From Bacteroidota bacterium (lineage in GTDB: Bacteria > Bacteroidota > Bacteroidia > Chitinophagales > Saprospiraceae), in contig JASBVF010000056.1 of the NCBI GenBank assembly GCA_030147525.1, positions 186,001-250,000 of the forward strand: a stretch of DNA of 64,000 nucleotides. Reading direction: 5' to 3'. The position numbers were made by a program, and so were the translations under genes. Below the pieces are notes generated by a model that was not told the origin of the DNA, searched no databases, and saw nothing but the letters and a program-made list of their open reading frames with translations. Shown here one piece after another: positions 41,754 through 50,208 of the stretch. Position 1 is the first letter of the stretch, and every line of letters starts with the position of its first letter.

Positions 41754-42893
41754 ATGAGTCAGAATATTCAACTCAGCGGCCCCGAAATGGCCCGCTACGC
41801 CCGACACATCGCCATCCCCGAGTTTGGGTTGGAGGGTCAAAAAAAACTGAAAGCCGGCAAAGTGCTCGTCATCGGTTCCGGCGGCTTGGGCAGCCCGGTG
41901 CTGCTCTACCTCGCTGCGGCTGGTGTTGGCACCATCGGAATTGTCGATTTTGACACAGTCGATGAGAGCAACCTCCAGCGCCAGATTCTTTTCAACGTGA
42001 ATGACGTGGGCACATCAAAAGCAGAAACGGCAAAAGAACGGCTACTGGCACTCAATCCACACCTTAATATTACAGTGTACAAAACACGATTCACTCGTGA
42101 GAATGCGCTTGACCTGATTAAAGACTACGATGTAGTCGCAGATGGGACTGATAATTTCCCGACCCGCTACCTCGTCAATGACGCCTGCGTGCTGGCCGGA
42201 AAAGTGAACGTTTACGCTTCCATTTTCCAGTTCGAAGGGCAGGTTTCCGTTTTCAACTACCTGAACGCCGACGGTACCAGAGGCCCGAACTACCGGGACA
42301 TGTTCCCCGAACCACCGCCTCCAGGTCTTGTTCCGAATTGCGCCGAAGGCGGAGTACTCGGCGTGCTGCCGGGCATCATCGGCTCCATGCAGGCGAGCGA
42401 AGTGATCAAAGTTTTGACTGGCGTCGGCGAACCGCTGGCTGGCAGGCTCTTCCTTTTCGATGCGGCAAGTTTCACTACCCGCATTTTAAAAGTTTCAAAA
42501 AATCCGGACACGAAAATCACGGAACTCATCAACTACGAGCAGTTCTGCGGCATCGAACCGGCATCGGACAAACCGGTCAAGGAAATCACCGTGCAGGAAC
42601 TGAACGAACTGATGATCGAAGGTGCTGATTTCCAACTCATTGACGTTCGGGAGCCGCACGAGTACGGCATCGCCAACCTCGACGGCGAACTGATTCCGCT
42701 CGGCACGATCTCTTCGGCGGCCCACCGCATTTCAAAGGAAAAACAAGTGATCGTTCACTGCCGCAGCGGCGTGCGCAGCGCCAAAGCCATTCGGGAACTG
42801 GAAAGTCTTTTCGGTTTTGAAAATCTGTACAACCTGAAAGGCGGCATCCTTGCTTGGTCGAAAGAAATTGACGCAGGCGTACCGCAGTATTAG
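41754..42893 (+). CDS. MoeZ-like E1 adenylyltransferase-rhodanese fusion
   Basis: The 379-residue protein has an N-terminal ThiF/MoeB domain: GSGGLGSPVLLYLAAAG (ATP site, about 39-55), DFDTVDESNLQRQ (about 64-76) and DGTDNFPTRYLVND. NYRDMFPEPPPPG followed by VPNCAEGGVLG is close to mycobacterial MoeZ and lacks the CxxC zinc pairs of MoeB. The C-terminal rhodanese domain (about 285-379) has active-site Cys336 in VHCRSGVRS. In Mycobacterium this enzyme adenylates and sulfurates CysO. As last gene of the operon it should charge the carrier encoded just upstream. A bidirectional inverted repeat follows. Confidence 0.92.
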   Translation: MSQNIQLSGPEMARYARHIAIPEFGLEGQKKLKAGKVLVIGSGGLGSPVLLYLAAAGVGTIGIVDFDTVDESNLQRQILFNVNDVGTSKAETAKERLLALNPHLNITVYKTRFTRENALDLIKDYDVVADGTDNFPTRYLVNDACVLAGKVNVYASIFQFEGQVSVFNYLNADGTRGPNYRDMFPEPPPPGLVPNCAEGGVLGVLPGIIGSMQASEVIKVLTGVGEPLAGRLFLFDAASFTTRILKVSKNPDTKITELINYEQFCGIEPASDKPVKEITVQELNELMIEGADFQLIDVREPHEYGIANLDGELIPLGTISSAAHRISKEKQVIVHCRSGVRSAKAIRELESLFGFENLYNLKGGILAWSKEIDAGVPQY

Positions 42894-42906
42894 AGCGTGA
42901 GAGGGT

Positions 42907-42982
42907 GAGAGGAATGAGAGATTGAGAAGAGCAAGAAGGCTTGACCTCCTTCTCAATCTCTCATTCCTCTCAATCTCTCATT
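42907..42982. repeat. 23-bp inverted repeat plus a short direct repeat between convergent genes
   Basis: The arms 42907-42929 and 42949-42971 are exact complements with a 19-bp loop. The sequence CTCAATCTCTCATT occurs at 42952-42965 and again at 42969-42982. Purine-only and pyrimidine-only phrases (GAGAGGAATGAGAGATTGAG) give it the same style as the other long inverted repeats. It lies between the MoeZ-like gene and the convergent TPR gene and probably terminates both. Confidence 0.9.
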
Positions 42983-44888
42983 TCTTCAAAGACGGGTCCA
43001 GCCGGTAGGCCTTTTCCAGATACGGCCGCCCCTTCTCCTCCTGCCCGGCGTCACGGTAAGCGGAGCCGAGGTAAAAATTGATCGTGGCGTCTTCCGGCCA
43101 GTACTGCTCGGCCTGCGAGAACCATCGGATCGCTTCCTGAAAATTTTTCTGCATGGCGTTCACAGCGCCGAGGTTGCGCAGCGCATCCTTCATCCGGGGA
43201 TCGTACTGCACGGCTTTTTCGTACACTTCCTTCGCCTTTTCAAGGTTGCCCTGCTCGAAGAAAATGATGCCCATGTTGCTGTACACCAGCGGGAAGTTGG
43301 GTTTGTATTTCAGGGCGAGATTGTAATTCTCCATCGCCTTCTCGTAGTTCTTGGCCCGGTAGTAGATCAGGCCCAACTGGCTGTAAGCATCGTGGTATTC
43401 CGGGTAGATGCTGATGGCTTTTTCGAAGCGCTGCTGAGCGAGGTCGTAGTAAGCTTTTTGAGCGGCGGGGTCCGTGGCCTTCAGGCCTTTTTGCACGACT
43501 TCAAGGCCGGAGTGGAAGTTCAGTTTGGCAGCATTTGGCGAAGTCTGAATGTCAGCTTCGTAAAGCGTGTAACTGTCCTTCCAGTCGGCGTTGCGGTCGA
43601 TAGTTTTAAAACTGTAAAATGCGAGGATAACGCCCGCCACCGCCCAGAGGGTTTTATTTTGAAACAAACCACCCGGCACGGCCACTGTCGCTTTTTCATT
43701 TTCTTTAAAAATTTTCATCAAACCCAACGCCAGTGCAAGGGCAAATCCCGGCGAGGCGGAGTACAGCAAACGGTCGCCGTAAGAAGTGCCGATGGTCACG
43801 AGCAGGTTTGTGAAAATGGAAAAATTGATCAGAAAAAACAGGATGGCAAATGCCCACAAGTCCTTCTTTTTCAAACGAATAAGTGCAAAAATACCCATGC
43901 CAACCCAAGCCGCCACCGACGCCAGCACCTGCCAGTCGCCCCAGCCCGTGAGCGGGATTTGATTGTAGCCAAAATCACTGCTCAACTCGTACGGAAAGAT
44001 CAGCGTCCACAGGTATTTACCCAACATCAAAAACGCACTGGCCACGAACGTACCCGTATCCTTCGCTCCCACCAGAAAATTATCCAGTACCGATACGTCG
44101 CCCGGATTCACCAAATCGCCGATCACCAGTTTGCGAACAATAATGAAAAAAATCGCCGGCAAGACGTACAGTCCAGCCGTGGCAGCGATTTTCGGGAGTT
44201 TGCTTTTTGAAAAAAAATACATCGCCAGCGGCACGATCGCCACGAACGTCACGGCATTTTCTTTTGAAAAAAGCGCTACCGTGTATGCCAGCAATGCCAG
44301 CAGCAGGGCGCTCATTTTACCGCTTTCCAGGTGTTTCCAAAGCAAATTCAGCGAAACCAGGCACAGCAAAAACATCACGATTTCGTCCCGGCTTTTAATG
44401 TTGGCGACCACCTCCACATGCACCGGGTGCGCCACAAAAAACAGCGTAGTCAGCAGCGGCAGCAGCAGGTTGTAGTTTTGCATCCAACGGGCCAGCGTTA
44501 AAAAAAGTACGGCACCGCTGAGGCCGTAGAGTAAAATGTTAACGAGGTGGCCCAGCCAGGGCTGATCGGGCGCCAGTTGCCATTCGATGGCGAACATCGT
44601 CATCGGGATGGGCCGGTAGAGTTCGCCGGGGCTGTTCCAATAGCCGTAGCGGGAGTGATGCGACCACAGATCGGGAATGCCTTCGAAACCCCGCATGGTG
44701 ATGAAATTTTCCTTGATCACGGAGAAATCGTCCAGCACATAGTCGTGCCCAAGCGTATTGAGGTAGAGGACGATGCCGAAAGCGGCGATGGCAATGGCGA
44801 GCCAACGCAGGCTATCGGATTGCCTCCCGGCAGTGGAAGGTTTGCGGGAAATAGATTTTTGCTGCTGTTTCGTTTTTTTTGATGCCAT
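42978..44888 (-). CDS. TMTC-like polytopic membrane protein with C-terminal TPR domain
   Basis: The 636-residue protein starts with a basic cytoplasmic stretch (residues 1-25, KKTKQQQKSISRK), followed by about ten membrane helices to residue 430. The loop LGHDYVLDDFSVIKENFIT resembles the first luminal loop of GT-C/DUF1736 glycosyltransferases. Residues about 450-636 contain five TPR units (for example AYSQLGLIYYRAKNYEKAMENYNLAL, VYSNMGIIFFEQGNLEKAKEVYEKAV). The combination matches TMTC-type proteins, in eukaryotes O-mannosyltransferases; in bacteria the substrate is unknown. Confidence 0.8.
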   Translation of the reverse strand: MASKKTKQQQKSISRKPSTAGRQSDSLRWLAIAIAAFGIVLYLNTLGHDYVLDDFSVIKENFITMRGFEGIPDLWSHHSRYGYWNSPGELYRPIPMTMFAIEWQLAPDQPWLGHLVNILLYGLSGAVLFLTLARWMQNYNLLLPLLTTLFFVAHPVHVEVVANIKSRDEIVMFLLCLVSLNLLWKHLESGKMSALLLALLAYTVALFSKENAVTFVAIVPLAMYFFSKSKLPKIAATAGLYVLPAIFFIIVRKLVIGDLVNPGDVSVLDNFLVGAKDTGTFVASAFLMLGKYLWTLIFPYELSSDFGYNQIPLTGWGDWQVLASVAAWVGMGIFALIRLKKKDLWAFAILFFLINFSIFTNLLVTIGTSYGDRLLYSASPGFALALALGLMKIFKENEKATVAVPGGLFQNKTLWAVAGVILAFYSFKTIDRNADWKDSYTLYEADIQTSPNAAKLNFHSGLEVVQKGLKATDPAAQKAYYDLAQQRFEKAISIYPEYHDAYSQLGLIYYRAKNYEKAMENYNLALKYKPNFPLVYSNMGIIFFEQGNLEKAKEVYEKAVQYDPRMKDALRNLGAVNAMQKNFQEAIRWFSQAEQYWPEDATINFYLGSAYRDAGQEEKGRPYLEKAYRLDPSLKK

Positions 44889-44945
44889 GCTGTTTGCTCC
44901 TGATTAATTTTTAAACATGGCAAATGTATAAAACTGACCGGTGTT

Positions 44946-45998
44946 TTACGGCAAATCCGCCCGCTTCGTCCCCTCCACCTCCAGCACCAAATCCGCTCCA
45001 TAGGCCTTGGCCGGAGTCTGGAATCCCGTTTTAAAATTCCCTTCCAGCACTTTTTTGGTAATGATCAAACTGGAAAGCGCCGTGAGCGTGTAGCCTTCCG
45101 GTGTCTCGAGGGTGGCCTGACGGGTATCTCCGGCGGCGTTTTTCACTTCACCCCAGAGGTGGGAGCGGCCGTTTTTTCGTTGCTCGTCCGATGGGCCGGC
45201 GGGGCGGGCATTGATGCGTTTGCGAACAAAATTTTTCACCAGACTGGTGCGCAGCAGCCAGTTGATGTAGCGCATGCGTTTCACTTTTTTATGCGAAGAC
45301 GGCGGCACGCCCGTGTAAACTTCGATGTTCGGAATGCCCGTCGAATGGTAGGCTGTGGAAACGTCACCCCAGGGAATGGTCATGGCGAACAGTTGCTTTT
45401 CGCCAGCCGGAAAACGCAAAGTTTTGTGGCCGAGCGGCACTTTCACGATTTTACCGTCCTTGCGCACGGCGCCGCCTTCGCCCAGGTTTTCGGCCATCGT
45501 CATTGCCGTTCCGTGAGAGACGCCGGCGCCGATACCGGCAAAAGCCAGTTTCAAATGCGTGGCATCCGGCAGTTGATTTTTCAGGTGAAACGCCAGGCAA
45601 TCGGTGGGCACTACGTCGAAACCGGCGCCGGGCAGGAGCATGATTCCAGCGGCTTCCGCCTTTTTGCCAAATCGGCTGGCCATTTCAAAAACAGTGATTT
45701 CGCCGGTGATGTCGAGGTAGTGCGTGCCCGTTCGTATGCAGGCCTCCATCATCGGGCGGGCGGTGTGGACGAACGGTCCGGCGTCGTGCAGCACCACGGG
45801 TACCTCCCGCAGGGCAGCGTCCAGTTTATCCGTTTCCGAAAGGTCGAATACCCGGTAGGGGAAGCCATATTTTTCAGCGACGGCCTTGAGTTTGGCCTCG
45901 TTTCGCCCGGCGAGAATGGGCGTGAGGTTGAATTGTTTGCAGTACCGGGCAGTGAGTTCACCGGTATAGCCGTAGGCGCCGTAGAGGAGGAATTGCAT
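44946..45998 (-). CDS. Saccharopine dehydrogenase-like NAD(P)-binding oxidoreductase
   Basis: The 350-residue protein starts with a Rossmann motif GAYGYTGELTARYC (residues 7-20), then AGRNEAKLKAVAEKYGF. HYLDITGEITVFE and LLPGAGFDVVPTDCLAFHLK are characteristic of the Sacchrp_dh_NADP family that includes trans-acting enoyl reductases and many uncharacterised proteins. No lysine-biosynthesis context is present. Substrate unknown. Directly upstream is a low-complexity TTGATTG/TTGGATG stretch at 46014-46041. Confidence 0.8.
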   Translation of the reverse strand: MQFLLYGAYGYTGELTARYCKQFNLTPILAGRNEAKLKAVAEKYGFPYRVFDLSETDKLDAALREVPVVLHDAGPFVHTARPMMEACIRTGTHYLDITGEITVFEMASRFGKKAEAAGIMLLPGAGFDVVPTDCLAFHLKNQLPDATHLKLAFAGIGAGVSHGTAMTMAENLGEGGAVRKDGKIVKVPLGHKTLRFPAGEKQLFAMTIPWGDVSTAYHSTGIPNIEVYTGVPPSSHKKVKRMRYINWLLRTSLVKNFVRKRINARPAGPSDEQRKNGRSHLWGEVKNAAGDTRQATLETPEGYTLTALSSLIITKKVLEGNFKTGFQTPAKAYGADLVLEVEGTKRADLP

Positions 45999-46013
45999 GG
46001 GTGTTGGATGGTT

Positions 46014-46041
46014 TGATTGCTTGATTGTTGGATGATTGCCG
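46014..46041. repeat. Low-complexity phrase repeat (TTGATTG/TTGGATG)
   Basis: Short overlapping repeats of TTGGATG, TTTGATTG and CTTGATTG occur just upstream of the oxidoreductase start. The same style of sequence recurs in the luxE-like and hemF genes and in the long inverted repeats. Confidence 0.6.
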
Positions 46042-46220
46042 GGAATCGATTTGCAATTTTAATAAAACAATCCGGGAAAACTGCCCACACTGGTAGTAGC
46101 GGCAAGTATATTAGAGATTACTCCCGCCATTTGCAGCACATAAAAAACAAAAACCGATGATTTTGATTATCATGCATGACCGGATTAAATCCTCTTAACT
46201 TATCTTAAAAATTGAAACAG

Positions 46221-47162
46221 ATGAAGTACAACAATTACATAAAACATTCACCCAAAGTATCTGAAATCGGCCTGGGCGCCTGGCAACTGGGAGTCAACAC
46301 CGGCTGGAGTAGTGTTTCCGAAAAAGAGGCAATTGAGATGGTCTGGCAGGCACTGGAAATGGGGGTCAACTTTATTGATACTGCCCCAAACTACGGCCAC
46401 GGAACCAGCGAAGCGAGACTCGGAAAGGCATTGAAAGACATCGACAGAAGTAAAATTGTCATCAATACCAAGTTTGGCCATACCGACACCGGTACCACCA
46501 ACTACAGTGCCGGTTACATCCGGGAATCTCTGGAAGGCAGTTTAAAGCGGCTGCAGGTCGATTACATTGATTCCATCATTTTTCACAATCCTCCCTTCGA
46601 ATACCTGGACGGCAATAAAAATGACCATTACGAAATCCTCGAACGGTTAATGGAAGAAGGGAAAATTCTTGCTTACGGCGCATCCCTGGATACCGCCAAA
46701 GAGATGAAACTTTTCATGGACACCACCAACGGAGAAGTTATCGAGGCTTTTTTCAATATTCTTCATCAGGATGCAGCCGCCGCCTTTGATTTAGCCTTGG
46801 AAAAGGGGTTAGCCATCATCGCAAAAGTACCGCTCGATTCAGGCTGGCTAACAGGAAAATACCATGCTGAAAGCACTTTCGATGACATCAGGAGCCGTTG
46901 GTCAAGGGAAGATATCCGAACAAGGGCGTCCCTGGTTAAAAAAGTAAAAGACATCCTCAGCGCAGAGGCCAACCTGTCTCAAGCGGCGATTGCATTTTGC
47001 CTGGCTTACGATACAGTTTCCACTGTTATTCCCGGCAACACGACAATTGAACAGCTAAAAAGCAATTTGCAAAGTACTGCCAATCCGGTTTCAAAAAAGC
47101 TGGTCGAAGAATTGGAGGAATTTTATCAGAAGGAGGTCAAACAACTCAATCTTCCCTGGTAA
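46221..47162 (+). CDS. Aldo/keto reductase
   Basis: The ATG at 46221 (MKYNNYIKHSPKVSEIGLG) gives 313 residues; a TTG three codons upstream is less likely. The catalytic tetrad is recognisable: Asp and Tyr in NFIDTAPNYGHG, Lys in VINTKFGH, His in IIFHNPPFEY. The TIM-barrel closes with the NADPH-binding VIPGNTTIEQLKSNL. It reduces a carbonyl substrate that cannot be inferred. It diverges from the oxidoreductase gene and converges with the luxE-like gene. Confidence 0.9.
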   Translation: MKYNNYIKHSPKVSEIGLGAWQLGVNTGWSSVSEKEAIEMVWQALEMGVNFIDTAPNYGHGTSEARLGKALKDIDRSKIVINTKFGHTDTGTTNYSAGYIRESLEGSLKRLQVDYIDSIIFHNPPFEYLDGNKNDHYEILERLMEEGKILAYGASLDTAKEMKLFMDTTNGEVIEAFFNILHQDAAAAFDLALEKGLAIIAKVPLDSGWLTGKYHAESTFDDIRSRWSREDIRTRASLVKKVKDILSAEANLSQAAIAFCLAYDTVSTVIPGNTTIEQLKSNLQSTANPVSKKLVEELEEFYQKEVKQLNLPW

Positions 47163-47181
47163 GGCGCCGCTGGTTTCAGCC

Positions 47182-48210
47182 TCACCCCACCATCAAATTG
47201 CACCCCCGGATATCGCTGTTGTCCATCCGCCCCAGCACTTCAAACGAGCCGTCCTCCCCTACCCTGCCGAGGTCGTCGGTGGCGATGAAGCTGCACGTGT
47301 CGAAGTTAGCAAGATCGATGATGTTGAGTACGCCGGTTTTGCCGGGGCGCTGTGGTGTGAGCGGGTCGGTGATTTCACGGGTAAAAACCCGCATGGTGGA
47401 GGCCGGGTGAAATTTCCCTTCGCCTTTGGAGTAAGCCTGTGAAAAAAGCTCGGTCATGCCGTATTCAGAGTGAATCGCTTCCACGCCGAAGGCTGGCTGC
47501 AGGATGCCATGTAACTCGGCACGGGTCAGTTCCCTGCGGCGGCCTTTCATGCCTCCGGTCTCCATAACGGTAAGGAGAGGATTGGAGGATTGGAGGATGG
47601 AAGGATTGGAGGTGAGCCATTCGGACAGGTCGAGCAGGGCAAAGCTGACCCCGAGGAGAAGGGTTTTGAGGTTTTGAGGTTTTGAGGTTTGAAGTTTTTT
47701 TAAAATTTCAACCAGTTCGTCCGTGTTTTTCAAAAAAAATCCGCTCTGCGGATGGCGGGAAAGTTGGATGAAATGCTCCGCCATGCAAACCAGCGACGAA
47801 CCTGAGCGTTCAAGATAGGACGGCAAAAGTGCCAGCACGCAAAAATCCGCCGGATCGCCGTAAAACTGCCAGAAGCCCTTGACAGTATTTTTTTTATAAA
47901 AATTCAAATCCCGGACGTAGTGCCGGCTGGTGGTTTCGCCGGTGGTGCCGCTGCTGGTGAAAACTGTTTCCTCCTGCCAGCTACCCGTTTTCACCGAATA
48001 GTTTTTAAAAAAATGGATGGGCAGGAAGGGTATCGCAGCGGCGGACTTAACTTTTTGAACGTCAACATTTAACAAAGAAAGATAGCGGCCGTACAATTCA
48101 TTGTACGCCGCCTGAAACCGGAAAACCTCCAATGCCAGCGCATCGAAGTTTTCTCCCGAAAAATCCCGGACCTTTTGAAAAATAAGTTCTCTTTGTTGTT
48201 CGTATGACAT
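47182..48210 (-). CDS. LuxE-like acyl-protein synthetase family protein
   Basis: In this 342-residue protein the adenylate-forming signature FTSSGTTGETTSRHYV lies near residues 84-99, and VMETGGMKGRRRELTRAEL and HSEYGMTELFSQAY complete the AMP-binding pattern. The family is an ANL-fold enzyme related to phenylacetate-CoA ligase and the LuxE fatty-acyl-protein synthetase. Residues about 170-212 (KKLQTSKPQNLKT and LTSNPSILQSSNPLL) are encoded by tandem low-complexity repeats (47579-47612 and 47663-47694) and look like insertions. No lux genes are present, so the acyl substrate is unknown. Confidence 0.8.
   Translation of the reverse strand: MSYEQQRELIFQKVRDFSGENFDALALEVFRFQAAYNELYGRYLSLLNVDVQKVKSAAAIPFLPIHFFKNYSVKTGSWQEETVFTSSGTTGETTSRHYVRDLNFYKKNTVKGFWQFYGDPADFCVLALLPSYLERSGSSLVCMAEHFIQLSRHPQSGFFLKNTDELVEILKKLQTSKPQNLKTLLLGVSFALLDLSEWLTSNPSILQSSNPLLTVMETGGMKGRRRELTRAELHGILQPAFGVEAIHSEYGMTELFSQAYSKGEGKFHPASTMRVFTREITDPLTPQRPGKTGVLNIIDLANFDTCSFIATDDLGRVGEDGSFEVLGRMDNSDIRGCNLMVG
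47579..47694. repeat. Two tandem low-complexity repeats inside a coding sequence
   Basis: 47579-47612 is built of GGATTGGA/GGATGGAA units. 47663-47694 contains four 8-bp units GTTTTGAG, GTTTTGAG, GTTTTGAG, GTTTGAAG. Both preserve the reading frame of the luxE-like gene although eight is not a multiple of three. Confidence 0.85.
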
Positions 48211-48270
48211 GCAGGTTACTTGACGTTACGGATTGGAACCGCTAATTTTCCGATTGAAAATCTAATACTA

Positions 48271-48783
48271 ATGAAAATTTCAACCATATTTCGCTTCTCG
48301 CTGCTGCTTGCCCCGCTCGCTGCATTTTCCATGCTTTACTCCTGCGCTACTCCGCCCGATTATCCCATCGAGCCTTTTATTGAGTACGTCGGCATTTCGA
48401 AGGACACCATGCGCCGGGGCGCCATGCAGGAAGATACGACTTTCGTCACCTTCAGTTTCACCGATGGCGACGGCGATATCGGCAACAAAGATACCATCGA
48501 TCTCTTCGTCACCGACCTCCGCACCGGCGTCACCGAAAGCCAGTTCCGGGTGCCGGAAGTCCCCAAATTAGGCGCTTCCAACGGTATCAAAGGGGAGATC
48601 ACCTTCCGGCTTTTCACCACCTGCTGCATTTTTCCACCCAACCTCGGCCTCGACCCCTGCAACGGTACCTCGCCCCAGTTCCGGTACGACAAAGTCGTGT
48701 ATGAATTTTATCTGCGGGACCGGGCCGGGCACGAAAGCAATAAAGTAAAGACAGACACGGTGTACATCCGGTGTTTTAACTAA
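48271..48783 (+). CDS. Hypothetical lipoprotein
   Basis: The ATG at 48271 (MKISTIFRFSLLLAPL) opens on a signal peptide ending SMLYSC, a lipobox, giving 170 residues. The mature part (for example TFVTFSFTDGDGDIGNKDTIDLFVTDLRTG) is beta-rich and has a Ca-binding-like DGDGDIGNKD segment, then a Cys pair in FTTCCIFPP. It resembles the many small lipoproteins of Bacteroidota with an Ig-like fold. Function unknown. The last 4 bp overlap the end of the convergent hemF. Confidence 0.75.
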   Translation: MKISTIFRFSLLLAPLAAFSMLYSCATPPDYPIEPFIEYVGISKDTMRRGAMQEDTTFVTFSFTDGDGDIGNKDTIDLFVTDLRTGVTESQFRVPEVPKLGASNGIKGEITFRLFTTCCIFPPNLGLDPCNGTSPQFRYDKVVYEFYLRDRAGHESNKVKTDTVYIRCFN

Positions 48784-49694
48784 ACCCAGTCTACACCTTT
48801 CCGCAGCCAACTCAAAGTCTGCCCTTCACGGCTTCCCGGTTCGGGTTTATGGTTGTAAAACCACTGTGCCAGCGGCGGCATGCTCATCAAAATCGACTCC
48901 GTGCGACCGTCCGTGTCGAGGCCGAATTTCGTGCCTTTGTCCCACAGCAGATTGAACTCCACGTATCTGCCCCGCCGTATCGCCTGCCATTTTTTTTCGG
49001 CTTCGCCAAAAGCTAAGTCCTTGTTTTTCAAGGCTAAATGAACGTATGTCGGGGCGAACGTTTCACCCACATCTTTCACAAAGTCAAAAGCTTTTTCCTG
49101 CGAAATTCCCCGTTTTTCATTCAAATGATCGAAAAAAATGCCGCCGATGCCTCTCGTCTCGTTGCGGTGTTTCAGGAAAAAATAATCGTCTGCCCAGCGT
49201 TTGAACTCCGGGTAAAATGCCGGATCGTGCCGGTCGCAAACGTCCTTCATTTTTTGATGAAAAAACCGGGCATCCTCTTCCACGACGTAGTGCGGCGTAA
49301 GGTCGATGCCGCCGCCGAACCACCAGACGGGTGTTTGTGAGTTTGAGGGTTTGTTTGTTTGTGTTTCGAAATAGCGCACATTCATGTGAATGATGGGCAC
49401 CATCGGGCTGGCCGGGTGCAAGACGATGGAAACGCCGGTGGCGAAAAAATCCGATTCCGGCAGTTTGAGTGCTTCCGCAATTTTTTCCGGCAACCGCCCA
49501 TGCACGGCGCTGAAGTTCACCCCGCCTTTTTCAATGACCTGCCCTTCGATCACCCGGCTGCGGCCACCGCCGCCTCCGTCCCTTTGCCAGGCGTCTTCCT
49601 GAAATTTTCCTTTGCCGTCCATCTCTTCCAAAGCTTGGCAGATACGGTCCTGCAAACCCTGAAACCAGGTGGCGATTGTTTCTTTTTGAATCAT
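48780..49694 (-). CDS. hemF: Oxygen-dependent coproporphyrinogen III oxidase
   Basis: Of 304 residues, conserved HemF segments include FFATGVSIVLHPASPMVPIIHMNVRYF (about 85-110), PVWWFGGGIDLTPHYV (about 122-137), FKRWADDYFFLKHRNETRGIGG (about 165-186) and RYVEFNLLWDKGTKFGL (about 245-261). It oxidatively decarboxylates coproporphyrinogen III to protoporphyrinogen IX in haem synthesis and needs O2, pointing to an aerobe. A low-complexity run at about 49331-49367 encodes the loop ETQTNKPSNSQTP between HMNVRYF and VWWFGG, longer in style than usual. Cotranscription with the ArsC-like gene is plausible (16-bp gap). Confidence 0.96.
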   Translation of the reverse strand: MIQKETIATWFQGLQDRICQALEEMDGKGKFQEDAWQRDGGGGGRSRVIEGQVIEKGGVNFSAVHGRLPEKIAEALKLPESDFFATGVSIVLHPASPMVPIIHMNVRYFETQTNKPSNSQTPVWWFGGGIDLTPHYVVEEDARFFHQKMKDVCDRHDPAFYPEFKRWADDYFFLKHRNETRGIGGIFFDHLNEKRGISQEKAFDFVKDVGETFAPTYVHLALKNKDLAFGEAEKKWQAIRRGRYVEFNLLWDKGTKFGLDTDGRTESILMSMPPLAQWFYNHKPEPGSREGQTLSWLRKGVDWV

Positions 49695-49710
49695 TTTAAA
49701 AAATTAATAA

Positions 49711-50064
49711 TCAGCCGTTTAGCGCTTCTTTTGCTGCCTCGACTTCCTTCTTTGCATTCCCCACAAACACCTGCTCGCCGATAACGATCACCGGCCGCTT
49801 CAGAAAAGTATACTCCTCTAAAATATACTTCCGGTAGTCCGCTTCCGTCAGCGTTTTTTCATGCAAACCCCAGGCACGGTATTTCATGGAGCGGCGGCTG
49901 AAAAGAGCCTCGTAGCTGCCCGCTTTTTCCTTCAGCCAGTCCAAATCCTTAGCTGAAATATTCGTTTCCTTGATGTTTTGATGTTCGAAATCTTCCAGCC
50001 CGCCCAGCTCATTGATGATGCGTTGGCAGGTGCTGCAAGAATTTAAGTACCAGATCTTTCTCAT
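49711..50064 (-). CDS. ArsC/Spx-family thioredoxin-fold protein
   Basis: The 117-residue protein starts MRKIWYLNSCSTCQRI with a Cys-Ser-Thr-Cys pair at residues 10-13. LIKRP-type segment LKRPVIVIGEQVFVGN near 88-103 supports the ArsC/YffB/Spx group. A true arsenate reductase or a thiol-dependent regulator are both possible; no ars genes are adjacent. Upstream of hemF on the same strand. Confidence 0.8.
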   Translation of the reverse strand: MRKIWYLNSCSTCQRIINELGGLEDFEHQNIKETNISAKDLDWLKEKAGSYEALFSRRSMKYRAWGLHEKTLTEADYRKYILEEYTFLKRPVIVIGEQVFVGNAKKEVEAAKEALNG

Positions 50065-50110
50065 AATTTCGAATTTTGAGCCGCAAAACTAAGGGAATGA
50101 TGAGTGATCA

Positions 50111-50208
50111 ACGATGAATGATGAACTTTGAGCCGTCAAAACCATCATTTTTTGTTTGAAGTGTCCATGCACCCCATTCATCGTTCATCATTTATCATTC
50201 ATCATTAA
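50111..50208. repeat. ATGAATGATGA-type inverted repeat in a divergent intergenic region
   Basis: AACGATGAATG (50111-50121) pairs exactly with CATTCATCGTT (50178-50188). Around them, imperfect copies of ATGATGA and ATTCATCATT continue up to the phosphorylase ATG at 50209. Same style as the other long inverted repeats, here between divergent genes. Confidence 0.75.

Noticed and set aside
42300-42380. Classification of the E1 enzyme as molybdopterin-specific MoeB
   Set aside because: CxxC zinc pairs of MoeB are missing, a rhodanese domain is fused, and the operon partners are cysteine-pathway proteins, so MoeZ-like is a better fit.
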